Source: Limnanthes douglasii subsp. nivea (taxonomy: Eukaryota > Streptophyta > Magnoliopsida > Brassicales > Limnanthaceae). Taken from it: a stretch of 64,000 nt of DNA. The stretch lies in NCBI GenBank assembly GCA_036936605.1, contig JAUPFV010000003.1, positions 106,277,278 to 106,341,277 on the forward strand. Direction: 5' to 3'. This document shows, piece by piece, positions 12,756 through 23,214 of this stretch (position 1 is the first letter of the stretch; every line of letters starts with the position of its first letter). A program made the translations under genes and the position numbers. The notes under the pieces are model-generated. The model worked only from the letters and a program-made list of their open reading frames with translations, was not told the origin of the DNA and did no database searches.

Positions 12756-13308
12756 AAATTAAGCTTACCACCACCATTCATCAGAAACCACTGCAACACG
12801 AGATTATTGTCCCTTTGTAATGATAGTTTTTAACCTTATTATAGATTTTCTCCTTGGTTTATGTTTTAGATAAAGAACTCGTGGGAATGACTTACCATTG
12901 CTAAAAGGACTACTAAAAAAGAGATTCGTGAATAGTATCTAATACACATTGACAAATTTCTCAAAAATTTACCTACGGTCCTTGTCCCCAATTGAAATTA
13001 ATAAATATCAAACCATCATCCCGAATCTTCTTCCAATAACCCTCTTTTTCTAAACCCCAGAGCTTGTTCTCAAAATCCAGTTCGAAGACCTTAATTTTTC
13101 ACTATGGGTGACCTTAAAGAACAAAATATTTCAAAGAAAAATCATTCATTGTAAAACCCCAATGAAGCTAATAAAGTCAAAACAAAAAAGGTAAAAAGTA
13201 ATCCTCCTCCGAATGGAGCACCTATGATGACCAAAGAATGACGGGTGGTGCATTCGAAAAAACAAAACAAACGCACCAAAGGCTTTTCTACAATTACAAG
13301 ACAATGGG

Positions 13309-13709
13309 TGATGTAGCTAAGACTGTTGACAGATTGGTTTCTCGCTCAGGTATTAGAATTGGGTTAAACAGGTACTCAAATCGAAGATTTTGATGAGCTC
13401 GGCAGCTTTCAAAACTATAATTTACCATAAAGTTTGATACCCAAATTCGACCCGTAAAGTCTTTGAAAACCAATTTTAATATTTTAGCGCTAATTTTATT
13501 TATTTATATATTTTAAAACATTTATATAATTTCCTTTATTTGGAATTAGGATTTTGGGTAGTGTTATATAAAGTATCTTATATCCTACTTTGCCCTCAGA
13601 CTTTGATTAATAGAATTTTGAGATTATTTCTCCGAGTCTTCTTTATTCTCTAACATAGAGTTAAGGTTTTATCGTTGTTTATCTCTTAGAATCTTTTGTC
13701 ACACTATCA
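13309..13709 (+). repeat. 5' LTR of the chromovirus-type element
   Basis: Starts TGATGTAGC after the target copy and ends CTATCA. From about 13325 on it aligns with 15186-15572. It includes TATATAAAG-like DNA near 13567 and a CT-rich leader. Confidence 0.85.
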
Positions 13710-13711
13710 TT

Positions 13712-13723
13712 TGGTATTAGAGA
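13712..13723 (+). promoter_or_regulatory. Primer binding site, initiator-Met tRNA type
   Basis: TGGTATTAGAGA, two bases after the LTR end, resembles TGGTATCAGAGC, used by many chromoviruses and copia elements. Confidence 0.8.
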
Positions 13724-13799
13724 TAGCAATTCCTACTACGTAGATACAAGAATCATGTTCTGGGTATCTCTTCATTTGAGGAGTAGAATAGAGAACAAT

Positions 13800-14360
13800 A
13801 TCTTCCTGTCTACCAGCATAATTGGAGGAAGAATTTGCAAGTTTGTAATTGATTGAGATAACTATGAGAATCTGATTTCAAAGGAGGCTGTTCATAAACT
13901 AGCGTTGAAGACTGAAGCTCTTCCACACCAGCACATATTGTCAGGTCTGCTACAATACACTGAGGTAATAGTTTCTAAATATTATCAAATTGCATTTTCC
14001 GTTGGTAATTACAAATATACAGCATGGTGTGACGTAGTTCTCATAACGGTTTTTCATCTAGTTTTAGGAGGTCCATGACATTTTAAGAGGAATTCAACTT
14101 ATGATGGTAGAATGAATCGATACAGTTTCGTAAAAGATGGTTGCAAGTTTATATTGGTGTCATCTAGAGTAATGTCTCTGAAACCACCACCAGTTAAGAA
14201 GGTTCATGCTCATACTGCATCAGCTACCGATCTTAGTTTTAACACTCAAACTGTATCTGAGTCTGTGTTTGAAAATTCAATCTATGATACAAATATATTT
14301 GAAGACGTATCTGGGCCGATATTTGATAAACCAGTCTACGGTGAGTATGATGATGATTGA
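13800..14360 (+). pseudogene. Chromovirus protease-region fragment
   Basis: The frame reads GRICKFVID (where the active aspartate is expected), YENLISKEAVHKLAL, a VWCDVV-like WCDVV, HLVLGGP, and then TYDGRMNRYSFVKDGCKFIL. This is the protease-to-RT linker typical of plant chromoviruses, in which LLLGRPW and DGRxNxYSF are landmarks. Stops occur at the residue after VID and after GGP. The last 82 codons (14112-14360) are open. No RT follows. Confidence 0.8.
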
Positions 14361-14751
14361 GAGATGAAGATCTATATAGTGTTGAACAGAAACTTGTACA
14401 TCAAGATATTATCTCAGGCTGCAGTACACCAAACTACATCGGTTCATAAGTTTTATTGAAGAAAGACTGCAAAGTAGCAGCTTTTATTGTGAAAATTCAT
14501 CTTCTAGGTATTTTATGTTATCCTAAAATCAAAAATTTGATTCGGTTTTTTGGGGATACATGTTATCGTGTTGGAAAATGAAAGATGATATTTTTATGTT
14601 CCAGGTTATGAATAGATTGATAGAAGAAAAGAATAGTATTTTAATGGATAAAAGATTAGATTTTGTAATATAACCTGGAGGAGTTTTGGGGGATGGTTGG
14701 GGAAATAAAAGAAAGAATAACAAGTTAAAAGTAGAAGATTGCAGTGTTTTG

Positions 14752-14889
14752 AATCTGTTGGCGGAAATACGCTCTAAAGAACTTGAGAAACCATCTACTA
14801 TTCAACAGAGAGGAATTGGTCCTTTCTGCAAGGGTCTTGATGTGATACAACCAGCACAGTCTGGAACTAGAAAGACAACAACTTTTTAC
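14752..14889 (+). pseudogene. Captured fragment of translation initiation factor eIF4A
   Basis: A 46-codon stretch reads [20 protein letters not shown] and then [14 protein letters not shown]. In eIF4A, a DEAD-box RNA helicase of the cap-binding complex, this is the Q motif followed by motif I (Walker A, AQSGTGKT). Two motif positions differ from the enzyme: Q to P before AQSG, and G to R in GTGKT, which would destroy ATP binding. Similarity ends abruptly at both sides. It lies in an open frame of 78 codons (14686-14922) between the protease scrap and the 3' LTR. It is a gene scrap picked up by the element, not a helicase. Confidence 0.85.
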
Positions 14890-15179
14890 ACGCGCAAGGA
14901 TGCTGCTGTGCTTAGTAAATAGGTTGATAAAGCTGACATAGAACAAGTGGGTGTAATATATCTTGTACTACTGATCACAGTAATGTCGATGATATGGTAA
15001 AGAGGGAAAAATCTGGGAAACCACTTCTTGACAAGAGTTTCAGCATTCAGATTCTCACCTCTCACACCCTTATGCTGGTACTAGTTGCAATCGGCAATGA
15101 ACATGCCAATGTTTTTGTAGTTCTTTCAATGTTTCAACGTCTCAAATTCGAGGTCAAATTCTTCCTAACTGGGGAAGGA

Positions 15180-15572
15180 TAAGATTGTGGACATACTGGT
15201 TTCTCACTCAGGTATCGAAATTCGGTTAAACAAGTACTCAAATCGAAGATTTCGACGAGCCCGTCAGCTTTCAAAACTATAAATTGTCACAAAGTTTGAT
15301 ACCTAAATTCGACATGTAAAGCATTCGAAAACCAGTTTTAATATTTTAGTGTTAATTTTATTTATTTTATTTTATTTTAAAACATTTATATAATTTCCCT
15401 TATTTGAAATTAGGGTTTTGTGTAGTTCTATATAAATAATCCTATCCCTATTTGGCCCTTCGACTTTGATTAATAGAATTTTGAGATTATTTCTCCGTGT
15501 CTCCTTTATTCTCTAACCTATGGTTAGAGTTTTATCGTTGTTTCTTTATTTGAATCTTTCGCCACGCTATCA
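15180..15572 (+). repeat. 3' LTR of the chromovirus-type element
   Basis: Follows the purine tract GGGGAAGGA (15171-15179) and ends GCTATCA before the ATGGG target copy. Many scattered substitutions relative to the 5' LTR indicate an old insertion. Confidence 0.8.
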
Positions 15573-17245
15573 ATGGGGAATCTGTGAATCTGTCTCAATC
15601 TACATTCCTGCTATCGGAGAAACTAATATCTCATGTGGTGCAGATGAGCTGATTGTATACCTATAAATTCTGAATTGGGGCTTTCGATTCCCACTGGACC
15701 CTGTCATCGTCAAATATTTTGAAATAATCAACCTCCGTCTAAGCCAAACAAGCCCCAACTTATGGTTCACATTATTATCGTGTGGCATAACCTCAAGGCT
15801 ATCAAAAGTTAAAATTCACGTAGACTAGTTTGTAGCGAAGAATGGTGGATTAAAGGATCATTGCCTACCATTGTACTACATTATATTGGGGAATGCTTCG
15901 AAGACGACTACTAGAAGTTGAAATAAAATAGAAGAAAAAGTTATTATTCCTAAGTGGGTGATGGGAAAATGCAAAGGATATTTATGGTAACAATCCTCGA
16001 AGGCTTTCTTTGAAGTGGAAGAGTACAAGTAAGTTCACTTTCTATGCAAATTATATTTTTATTATTTTTTATCTAAGTACTTTAATTTATTATCAAAGTT
16101 CTGAAACGCTTCCTCGAACACTCTGGCGCTTCCGAAGAGACTTTCTTGAAGCTTAGCAAATAAGCCAAACACAAGTGGTCGAACGAATTTCATCAGTGCT
16201 TCGACCCATTAAAATTTGTGCAAATTCAGTTATGGAGGATCTCATCGGAAACAACCCATACTCCTAAATAGATGATGGAACCTCTTAGTCCCTCAAATGT
16301 CGTCAAAAGACTAGTTGTTCTAGATCCAAAGTTCTCCTTCCCAATAGAAGCAGGGTTTCTAGTCACAAAGTAAATAAGAAGGCTGGGGGAGAACCTTCGA
16401 AGGGTAAGAAAAAGAAAATGAAGTTCAACCGATAAAAAAAGAAGTAAGAGAAAAAAAATTATTGAGGTTAAAAGTCTTGAAACTGTTGCTCTTAGATACC
16501 GATGCGACTATTCTTGATGCTGAAGCGACTGCTATTGATATTGAAGCAACTTCTCTTGACGCATAAAAAAGAAAAAAAATAGCGACTTCTAAGAAAAGAA
16601 AGCCTGTAAATTTAGAGAACACTAAAGAAGTTAATCATGTCGAATTTGTTAATATATTCTCCCCCACTATACACCGGATTTGATTGAAGAAGCATAAAAA
16701 AAGCAAGACCCTTACTTTTTTTACACTGAAATCCACTTTGATCAACAAAAAAACCCTTGCAGAAGAGGCCAATGAATTCAAATAACCCATTCAAGAAAAT
16801 CGTTCACCAGTCCATTATGTGAACAATCCAGATTCTATTAACTCCGAAAAGTTAACCTTTTTACTTCACCATAGTGATGAATTGTCACTCACAATTCACA
16901 ATATAGTTCGTCATGTGGTAACTCTAGAAATAGATGTCAAAAAATTGGCTAATGAAAAGAATTTTTTTCGGAAGCAATACAAATTTGTGGTTAAGGAAGT
17001 TGTATGTCTCAGGAAAGAGGTCGTAAATAACAAAATATGGGATAAAAGCACTCACAAGAATATTGTTGACCAATTCTAAGCATTTCAAGAAGATAAAACT
17101 GAATTCCACAATGCCATAATGCATGTAAAGTGTAAGTTGTCTGCAAAATATAAGGAAGAATTACAACCGGAGCACATAAATTATGACGCACTCAACACCT
17201 TATACGAAGAGAGTGAAGAAGGAAAACAATCTCTTAAATATTAGA
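15573..17245 (+). pseudogene. T2 aORF (second part; first part before 13309)
   Basis: Antisense to T2 pol. At 15660-15790 the frame reads DELIVYL, a stop, then NWGFRFPLDPVIVKYFEI and a SPNLWF-like end. These match the aORF core in T1 and the 18.3-kb element. The N-terminal side lies left of the chromovirus-type element: the frame at 13270-13308 ends TITRQWG, and the frame to the right continues the same block (GETN), so the insertion cut the ORF inside the conserved RWG/QWG box. Farther on (16400-17245) are lysine-rich frames and an apparent coiled coil (16819-17220; heptad-like ELSLTIHNIV, KKLANEKNFF, KEVVCLRKEVV). Several stops; not functional. Function unknown. Confidence 0.72.
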
Positions 17246-17759
17246 GGCATTCAAAACCCAAGATGGGAATGATAAAGCATCCAACATTACTTTCGCAGTT
17301 AACGCATATGCGAGTGACTTCTCAAAACTTTGAAGAGTTGTGAAAAATAAGTAAAGATTTATTTAATCCTTGATATACATAATAAGTGTCCAAAAATTAA
17401 CTTAAAAGAATTATTGGTAAATGGTTCATAAATGTCAACGCCCCAGAGATTGGAACAACATCTTTTTGACTAAATCTGAAGACTCTAAATCAAGACATTT
17501 TGAAAATTACAGCTCCAAATCGTCGGAAAACAAAGACTCCAAAGATGAAAACTCTTCAAATAGAATCTCTTCAAAAGATGACAAAGATAATTAAAAAGAA
17601 AATATCTTATTCACCTCGATGTATTATGTATATTTTTAGTTGGTTGACTTTTTTCTATTATTAATTTGCTATCACATGTCATACTTTATATTAGATATTT
17701 AATCAGTATGTTATTTTTCATTTTACTTATGTGTTTTCACTTCATGCATTATTACTTAG

Positions 17760-18050
17760 AAATTTATTTCTTCAAAAAATAGAACTCTAGGAAATAGTTT
17801 CTTTAAATATTGTCACTTTGAAAAGTAATCACCTCACAAAAAAGTCATTGTATAAAGTATATCCTCGAAAAATAACTACATTTGATAACAATCACCTCGA
17901 AAAGTCTACTTTCAGAAAATAATCACCTTATATAATAGTCACCTCGTAGAATATCACTTTGAAAAGTAGTCACTTTAGATAATAGTCACCTCGTAGAATA
18001 TCACTTCGAAAAATAATCACATTTTGAATTGATAGCCACTTCCAAAAACT
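17760..18050 (+). repeat. Diverged tandem repeats with a TCACCTCG core (T2)
   Basis: The words 'AGTCACCTCGTAGAATATCACTTcGAAAA' and variants recur at intervals of about 25-55 bp, the clearest pair being 17936-17965 and 17982-18010. The position, between aORF and integrase of T2, is the same as the minisatellites of T1 and T4. Confidence 0.8.
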
Positions 18051-18314
18051 TTATATAAATTAAATTTTGGAATTTAAATATCTCCCTTCGGATTTATCAT
18101 AATAAGAGTGGTCAATCCTTACTTGATTTCCGAAATGTTTTATTATAAATGTTTTATTAAATATAAAACTTGTTGTCACCAATTGCTCATCGTTACTAAT
18201 CTTGTTTCACAACTTTACATACAATGAATATGTGATAAGAAAAAAAATCATTTAATGTCTTCAAATAATATACCTTTATTTCATACAATTCATAAAAGAA
18301 AATGTACTCACAAA

Positions 18315-18684
18315 TGATACAGAAGTAGGATTTTGAGGATTAAATTGGATTAAATTATAAATAATATAAATTTAAAGACTAATTGCAAATAATATAAGTT
18401 TGGCCCTTAAATTATATATATTGTAAGTTTTAGAGAACATTTGTAATTATGAATAATTGTAAAGGGCTAAAGAGCAATTTGTCCGCTTTTGTAACAAATT
18501 TCATTTTTGAGGCTAAGTCTTGGCTCCTCTATATAAAGGGCAAGGCTAACCTAATAAAGGGGTTGAACACTTTTTCTATTAAACTCATTTGTACTTAAAC
18601 TTTCTCTCTCTAAAAACTCTCTAACTCTTTCTCTCTCTAGACTTCTCTTATAACAATTTACTAAGGTGAAATCTTAACTCATCA
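18315..18684 (+). repeat. 5' LTR of the LTR-aORF-LTR element
   Basis: Begins TGATACAG and ends ACTCATCA. CTCTATATAAAGGGC near 18525-18540 is a good TATA box, followed by a CT-rich leader of about 100 bp. Roughly 20 substitutions plus a 9-bp indel separate it from the 3' copy, nearly all in the first half (U3). Confidence 0.92.
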
Positions 18685-20553
18685 AATTAAATGTTAAGGT
18701 ATTTCTTTTTCGAGGCTTTGGCTTCGATGGAGTTGAAGGGCTAGCACTAGATGTGCTAGTTGTCTTTTTTACCTTTCTTCTCTTTAATAGCTTTTTTTTT
18801 GGTAAATGACTCTCTGATCTGTTACAAATAGGAAGAAAGACTTTACAATCGGGTTGAACTATTCGTTTGCAGACTATCTTCGGATCGGGCTCTGACATCA
18901 AATTTCGAGGTGGCAAGGCACCTTCTGAGATTGGGAACATGTGATAGTTAAGGAAATCGATGGGTTGGAAGATAGTGTGAAACACGTTATTCCATTATTC
19001 CTTAGCCCAAGCAGCAAGTTTTTGAAAAATATCCTTAGCAGCTGGTCGACGTGTTAAATAACGCCTTGAAAATTCTGAAATAATCATGCAAGTAGAAAAT
19101 TAAGGAAAAAGAAAGGCAAAAAATATAATCTATTTCATTATGTAATTTTTTTGAAATACTTACGATTGCTTCTTCAGTTGAGATTTAGCTTTGAAGGATT
19201 AGCATCGGAAATTTATTTTCCATTCTCTCATGCTCATGATATAAAAATGAATTTCTACTTCTAGAATCTATCAGCTTCCAAGAGATTTTCGATGATTTTG
19301 AGGTCATCCACCTAGGTGAGGTAGTAAAAGGGAAGCTTCAGACCTTTCGACAGTCGATTCAAAGAGATGAAGTCTTTGATACTGATTGGAATTCGAGAGA
19401 GTCGAGATGTCATTATCACTGACATAAGGGTGAACCATTGATTCGATGTCACTTGAGTAGGGCATAAGTTAAGAAGTTTAAAGTATTCCACGATCGTGGG
19501 ATCCAGCGGAAACCAAAGACCCCAATTGATGATTTCGAGGTATACTACTAGCTCGTCATCTTTGTAGTTTAAGGGAGTTTCTCCTTCTTTAGGCAGTCGA
19601 AGATTTATATCATCTCCCGTTCCCCATTGCTTTTTAGAGCCGAATCTTGGCTATCCTTGTAATATATATACCAAACTTTTTTCAGAGCAATGATGTACTT
19701 AGCCTCGAGACCCACCAATTGTAGCTCTTTCTTCTTCGGAAACAAAGCAAGTATTTGTTTCTTCCTGAGGCTTATGGGTATTTGTTGAGTTACCATCATT
19801 GGATTCAGCTTCGAGATCGGTTTTGGTAGCCTTGGAATCAACTTTGTTGGCCCTTGATTTTTCTTCTCGAGGTTGTAGAGGTAATGGATTTACAGTTTTT
19901 GGGAAAGGGTTATTTGCTTGAGGATTTTCCTCAGTTACTTCTCTCTGAGGAGGAGATTCGGTACCTGGGTTCGAAGGGGGAGGAGTTGGAATGATTTCTA
20001 AATCGTCTCCCATAGCAATAAAAGTTCTTCTTTTTCTGGTTATTGAAGAATGATTTGAAGATGGAGTATTTGATTTTTGCCTTAAAAGATATTCTTCATT
20101 AATCAAAAGGGAAATATTACTTTGAGATGAAGAGGCTCGATGTGTTTTAGGACCTAGGATTTTGGACGAGGAACGTTCTTCGATTATAGGAGAAAGAGAA
20201 ATAACAGGAGCTTTGGTTGGATCGAAATTACCGTAATAAATTATTTTGGTGGTTGTTCCAACATGAGCGCTATTGATTAATCCTGCAGCTCTATATTCTT
20301 CCGCTCTTTGAGTAATGCAGAAGTAGTCGTACAATCTGAAGACTAAGTTGCTATCAGGTTCTGGGGATATTGGTTTCTTGGGTATGTTAGCCTTGGATTT
20401 TCTGGTCCTTGGATTTTTTTTCATAAACCAGATGAAGGTCGATCGGAGAAGATGAATTTTGATGAGAAAGTTTGGTTTTTTCTGATGAATATTCCAAAAT
20501 AAAAAAGAAAGAATGCGATGAAGGTAGCCAAGTGTTTGAATTTTCTCTCTCAA
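18674..20553 (-). pseudogene. aORF of the LTR-aORF-LTR element, partly open
   Basis: The N-terminal part is an open frame of 284 codons (20553-19699); a start at an internal Met-Lys-Lys near 20423 is also possible. It includes FRLYDYFCITQRAEEYRAAG, a TTTKIIYYGNFDP segment, then a serine/proline-rich linker. A frame change near 19780 leads into KQWG, LPKEGETPL, DELVVYLEIINWGLWFPLDP and IVEYFKLLNLCPTQV (19640-19450), the core shared with T1 and T2. The tail (18985-18674) is basic, with KKKLLKRRKVKK and serine/proline repeats, resembling a nuclear localisation signal. The gap between core and tail has stops, or introns; I cannot tell which. No known enzyme motif. Confidence 0.65.
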
Positions 20554-20869
20554 ATGATTTCTGTTGTGATAATGAAAAGTGAGGCTACTGTTGAATTTAT
20601 AGAAAGAAAAAGAGACGTGTGAAGTTTAAGGGACTTTGATAGTGATATGATAGAATACAAAGCAGTGAGGAGACTAAGAGCTCGACATCTGTCGGGCTAG
20701 ATATCTAGCTATGGGTCTAAAAGTTATATAGTCATGATGGATTCAAACGGTTATATGAAACGGTTACTTTTGTGTATTGATTTAGTAAAAGTCAATGATT
20801 ACATTTTCAAATTATGTTTCCATAATGATTCGAGGATAATTATTGGCTTCGAAGTTATATTAAATTTTG

Positions 20870-21075
20870 GTTACTTTGAACGGTTGCTTCAAATTGTTGC
20901 TTCGAACAGTTGCTTCGAATGGTTGCTTCAAATTTTTATATTCAAATGAATTTTTGGATTTTGAGTTTGTATTAAACAGTAGCCATTTGCTTCGAAGGCA
21001 TTCTAGTTCGAAAACATTTTAATTCGGAGACATTCTAGTTCGAAGACATTTTAGTTCTCATTCATTTACTAAGGC
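20870..21075 (+). repeat. TTCGAA-rich short repeats before the 3' LTR
   Basis: GGTTGCTTCGAA-type units (20880-20935) and ACATTCTAGTTCGAAG-type units (20990-21060) recur every 15-25 bp. The same TTCGAA-rich style appears in the T4 minisatellite. Confidence 0.75.
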
Positions 21076-21081
21076 GGATTC

Positions 21082-21442
21082 TGATATGGAAGTAGGAATA
21101 TGAGGATTAAATTGTAAATAATATAAATCCAAGGATTAAACTGTAAATAATATAAGTTCGGTCCTTAAATTATATATATTGTAAGTTTTAGAGAACATTT
21201 GTAATTATGGATAATTATTAAGGACTAAAGAGAAATTTGTCCTCTTTTGTAACAGATTTCATTTTTGAGGCTAAGTCTTGGCTCCTCTATATAAAGGGCA
21301 AGGCTAACCTAATAAAGGGGTTGAACATTTTTTCTATTGAACTCATTTGTACTTAAACTTTCTCTCTCTAAAAACTCTCTAACTCTTTCTCTCTCTAGAC
21401 TTCTCTTATAACAATTTACTAAGGTGAAATCTTAACTCATCA
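21082..21442 (+). repeat. 3' LTR of the LTR-aORF-LTR element
   Basis: Begins TGATATGG and ends ACTCATCA. The last 190 bases are almost identical to the 5' LTR. No convincing polypurine tract precedes it. Confidence 0.92.
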
Positions 21443-21449
21443 ACAACAT

Positions 21450-23205
21450 TATTCACAATACATACGCAAATTTTCAATAATCAATAGATGTTGTAATGGT
21501 ATTCCTTCACCATCTTGCAACGATATGTCATAGACTTTATTCTCCCAACAACTAAATATAAGCCTTTTTAATTTCGACCCAATTTACCAAGTGTCTTCTC
21601 ATTTATATGCAAGAAAACTTTCTAGAGAAATTTATCTTATACTTTGAATTATCTTCATTGAACTTTGGACGTATATCTATTTCTCATCAACGTCTAATAA
21701 TAGAGAGAATTTCAACTGTGGTTTAGTTTGTTTTTCCTCAATCAAGTCAAGCCATGCCTTTGTTATTTCTACATTACCTTCCTTGAAATAATTTAACAAC
21801 CTATATGATGGAATCGCAGATTCTGCTAGACTGACTGCATCCATCATATACACTAAAGCAAAATTTGATTCATGAGTTTATGTTTGAGGAGTTGTTTGAT
21901 AAGCCCATGATACTTTGTGGAGATAACTAGGCCATTTTCCAACTGCTCCCTCTAATTTTTTCAACTTATCAAAGATAGTTCTATTAGTAACCTCCACTTA
22001 GCTATTAAATTGAGAATGAATGGGTGTTGAGAAACACTATTTGATGTATCTCGAAGAAAAAAAAGGATTCATATCTTTGTTGTTAAATCGTGGTCCATTA
22101 TGAGTTGTGATCACCTGAAGAAATATGAACGTACACCAAATTTTAGACAAAATAAACCTGATAACATCCCCTGCTCTTGTACCCGATAAAGGCTCAACTT
22201 ATGCCCACTCCGAAGAATAATTAACAACAACAATGATTGTTTGGTGCCCATGGTAGCCATTGACAAGGGTCCTACCAAATCTATTCCCCTCCTATCAAAT
22301 GGTAGGGCTTCTAAAATTGAATCCAACGGTACTACTGACATAAGTATTATGTTGGAAAATCTTTGACAAATATCATAACTCTGGATGGTGTCAAACATTA
22401 TCATAGGGCAATAATATCCTACTAATAATACTCTATTTGTCAAAAATTTATATCCACAATGAGCAGAACCTTCCCCATCATGCAACTCAGACAAAATCAT
22501 TTGGTTTTATTCCTTCATAAACACCATAATGTTTGTCGACTTAATTGTTGAATGTATAAAATCTCCCTAAGAATGGTATATCTGTGTGCTTAAACCTTAA
22601 ATTTCAGACTAACTTCGTATAAACTGGTAATGTCATCATTACTAAAAATTCTTTCAATTCAAACCTCCAATATCAATCTTCTTCTTCTTCTTTAGCCAAG
22701 AAAACCTCTTCAAAAAAATTGACATTATTTGAATTTTGTCATAATTGATGGACTCTCTTGTGCAAAATTCAAGGATATTCTTTGGAATATAAAATTGTTT
22801 CTAATGAATCAACAATAAAGTTCTGACCTCGAGAGATATGTTCAAATGTAACACTTTCAAACATCACAACCAAACCTTTTAATTCTCTCAAATATATTAC
22901 AAGTTGGTATTTTTTGCTTCATAAAATCCTGAGACATGATTCGCCACTAATTGTAAATTGATTTCCAAATGAACTTTTTTAGCTCCATAAATTATTGTAC
23001 GTCTTAACCCAGAAAGATTTGATTCATAATTTGATGTTTTAAACCCAAATCGTATAACCTGATACATAACTTTCCTCGTTAGAGCTACCAGTTGAATTCC
23101 TGCTCATGATCCCAAAACACATGATCCCCTATCGATTTGAACCAACCACTTCTCAATTGAATTATCTCTATCTATATTAAAACCCTATGAATATGGCCTT
23201 TCTTA
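21450..23205 (-). pseudogene. T2 RNase H and integrase remnant
   Basis: On the minus strand, the segment from about 23050 downward reads GAKKVHLEINLQLVANHVSG (RNase H). Then 22500-22111 reads LSELHDGEGSAHCGYKFLTN, VLLVGYYCP, RRGIDLVGPLSM (zinc region and start of the integrase core). The segment 22000-21800 gives KWPSYLHKVSWAYQTTP and FALVYMMDAV, the post-catalytic region. The second catalytic Asp and the Glu lie in a stop-filled stretch, and I could not place them surely. T2's gag, protease and RT are absent: RNase H meets copia sequence at about 23205-23215. Confidence 0.8.
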
Positions 23206-23214
23206 GTGAAATTG

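Larger units (their letters stand above)
13309..15572 (+). mobile_element. Non-autonomous chromovirus-type LTR element carrying an eIF4A-like fragment
   Basis: Two direct repeats of about 0.4 kb bound a 1.47-kb interior. An exact 5-bp target duplication, ATGGG, sits at 13304-13308 and 15573-15577. Right after the 5' LTR, TGGTATTAGAGA matches the initiator-Met tRNA primer site (TGGTATCAGAGC) with small changes. A purine tract GGGGAAGGA precedes the 3' LTR. The interior has a decayed Ty3 protease piece and a host-like eIF4A fragment, and lacks RT and integrase. It sits inside the aORF of T2. Such small LTR elements move only with enzymes supplied by relatives. Confidence 0.85.
18315..21442 (+). 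mobile_element. LTR-aORF-LTR element lacking gag and pol
   Basis: Two direct LTRs of 370 and 361 bp flank 2.4 kb that contains only the antisense aORF and a short repeat zone. No primer binding site, gag, protease, RT or integrase is visible; the aORF end runs into the 5' LTR. Orientation is taken from the TATATAAAG promoter box and CT-rich leader on the plus strand. Flanks are ACAAA (18310-18314) and ACAAC (21443-21447), a 4-of-5 match, as for an aged 5-bp target duplication. It separates the repeats and integrase of T2, so it is nested. It looks like a Tat-type element that lost everything between 5' LTR and aORF. Confidence 0.82.

Noticed and set aside
14994..15182. A second captured host gene next to the eIF4A fragment
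   Set aside because: The 62-codon frame shows no eIF4A similarity; its end resembles the usual chromovirus 3' coding tail and purine tract, so I leave it unassigned.
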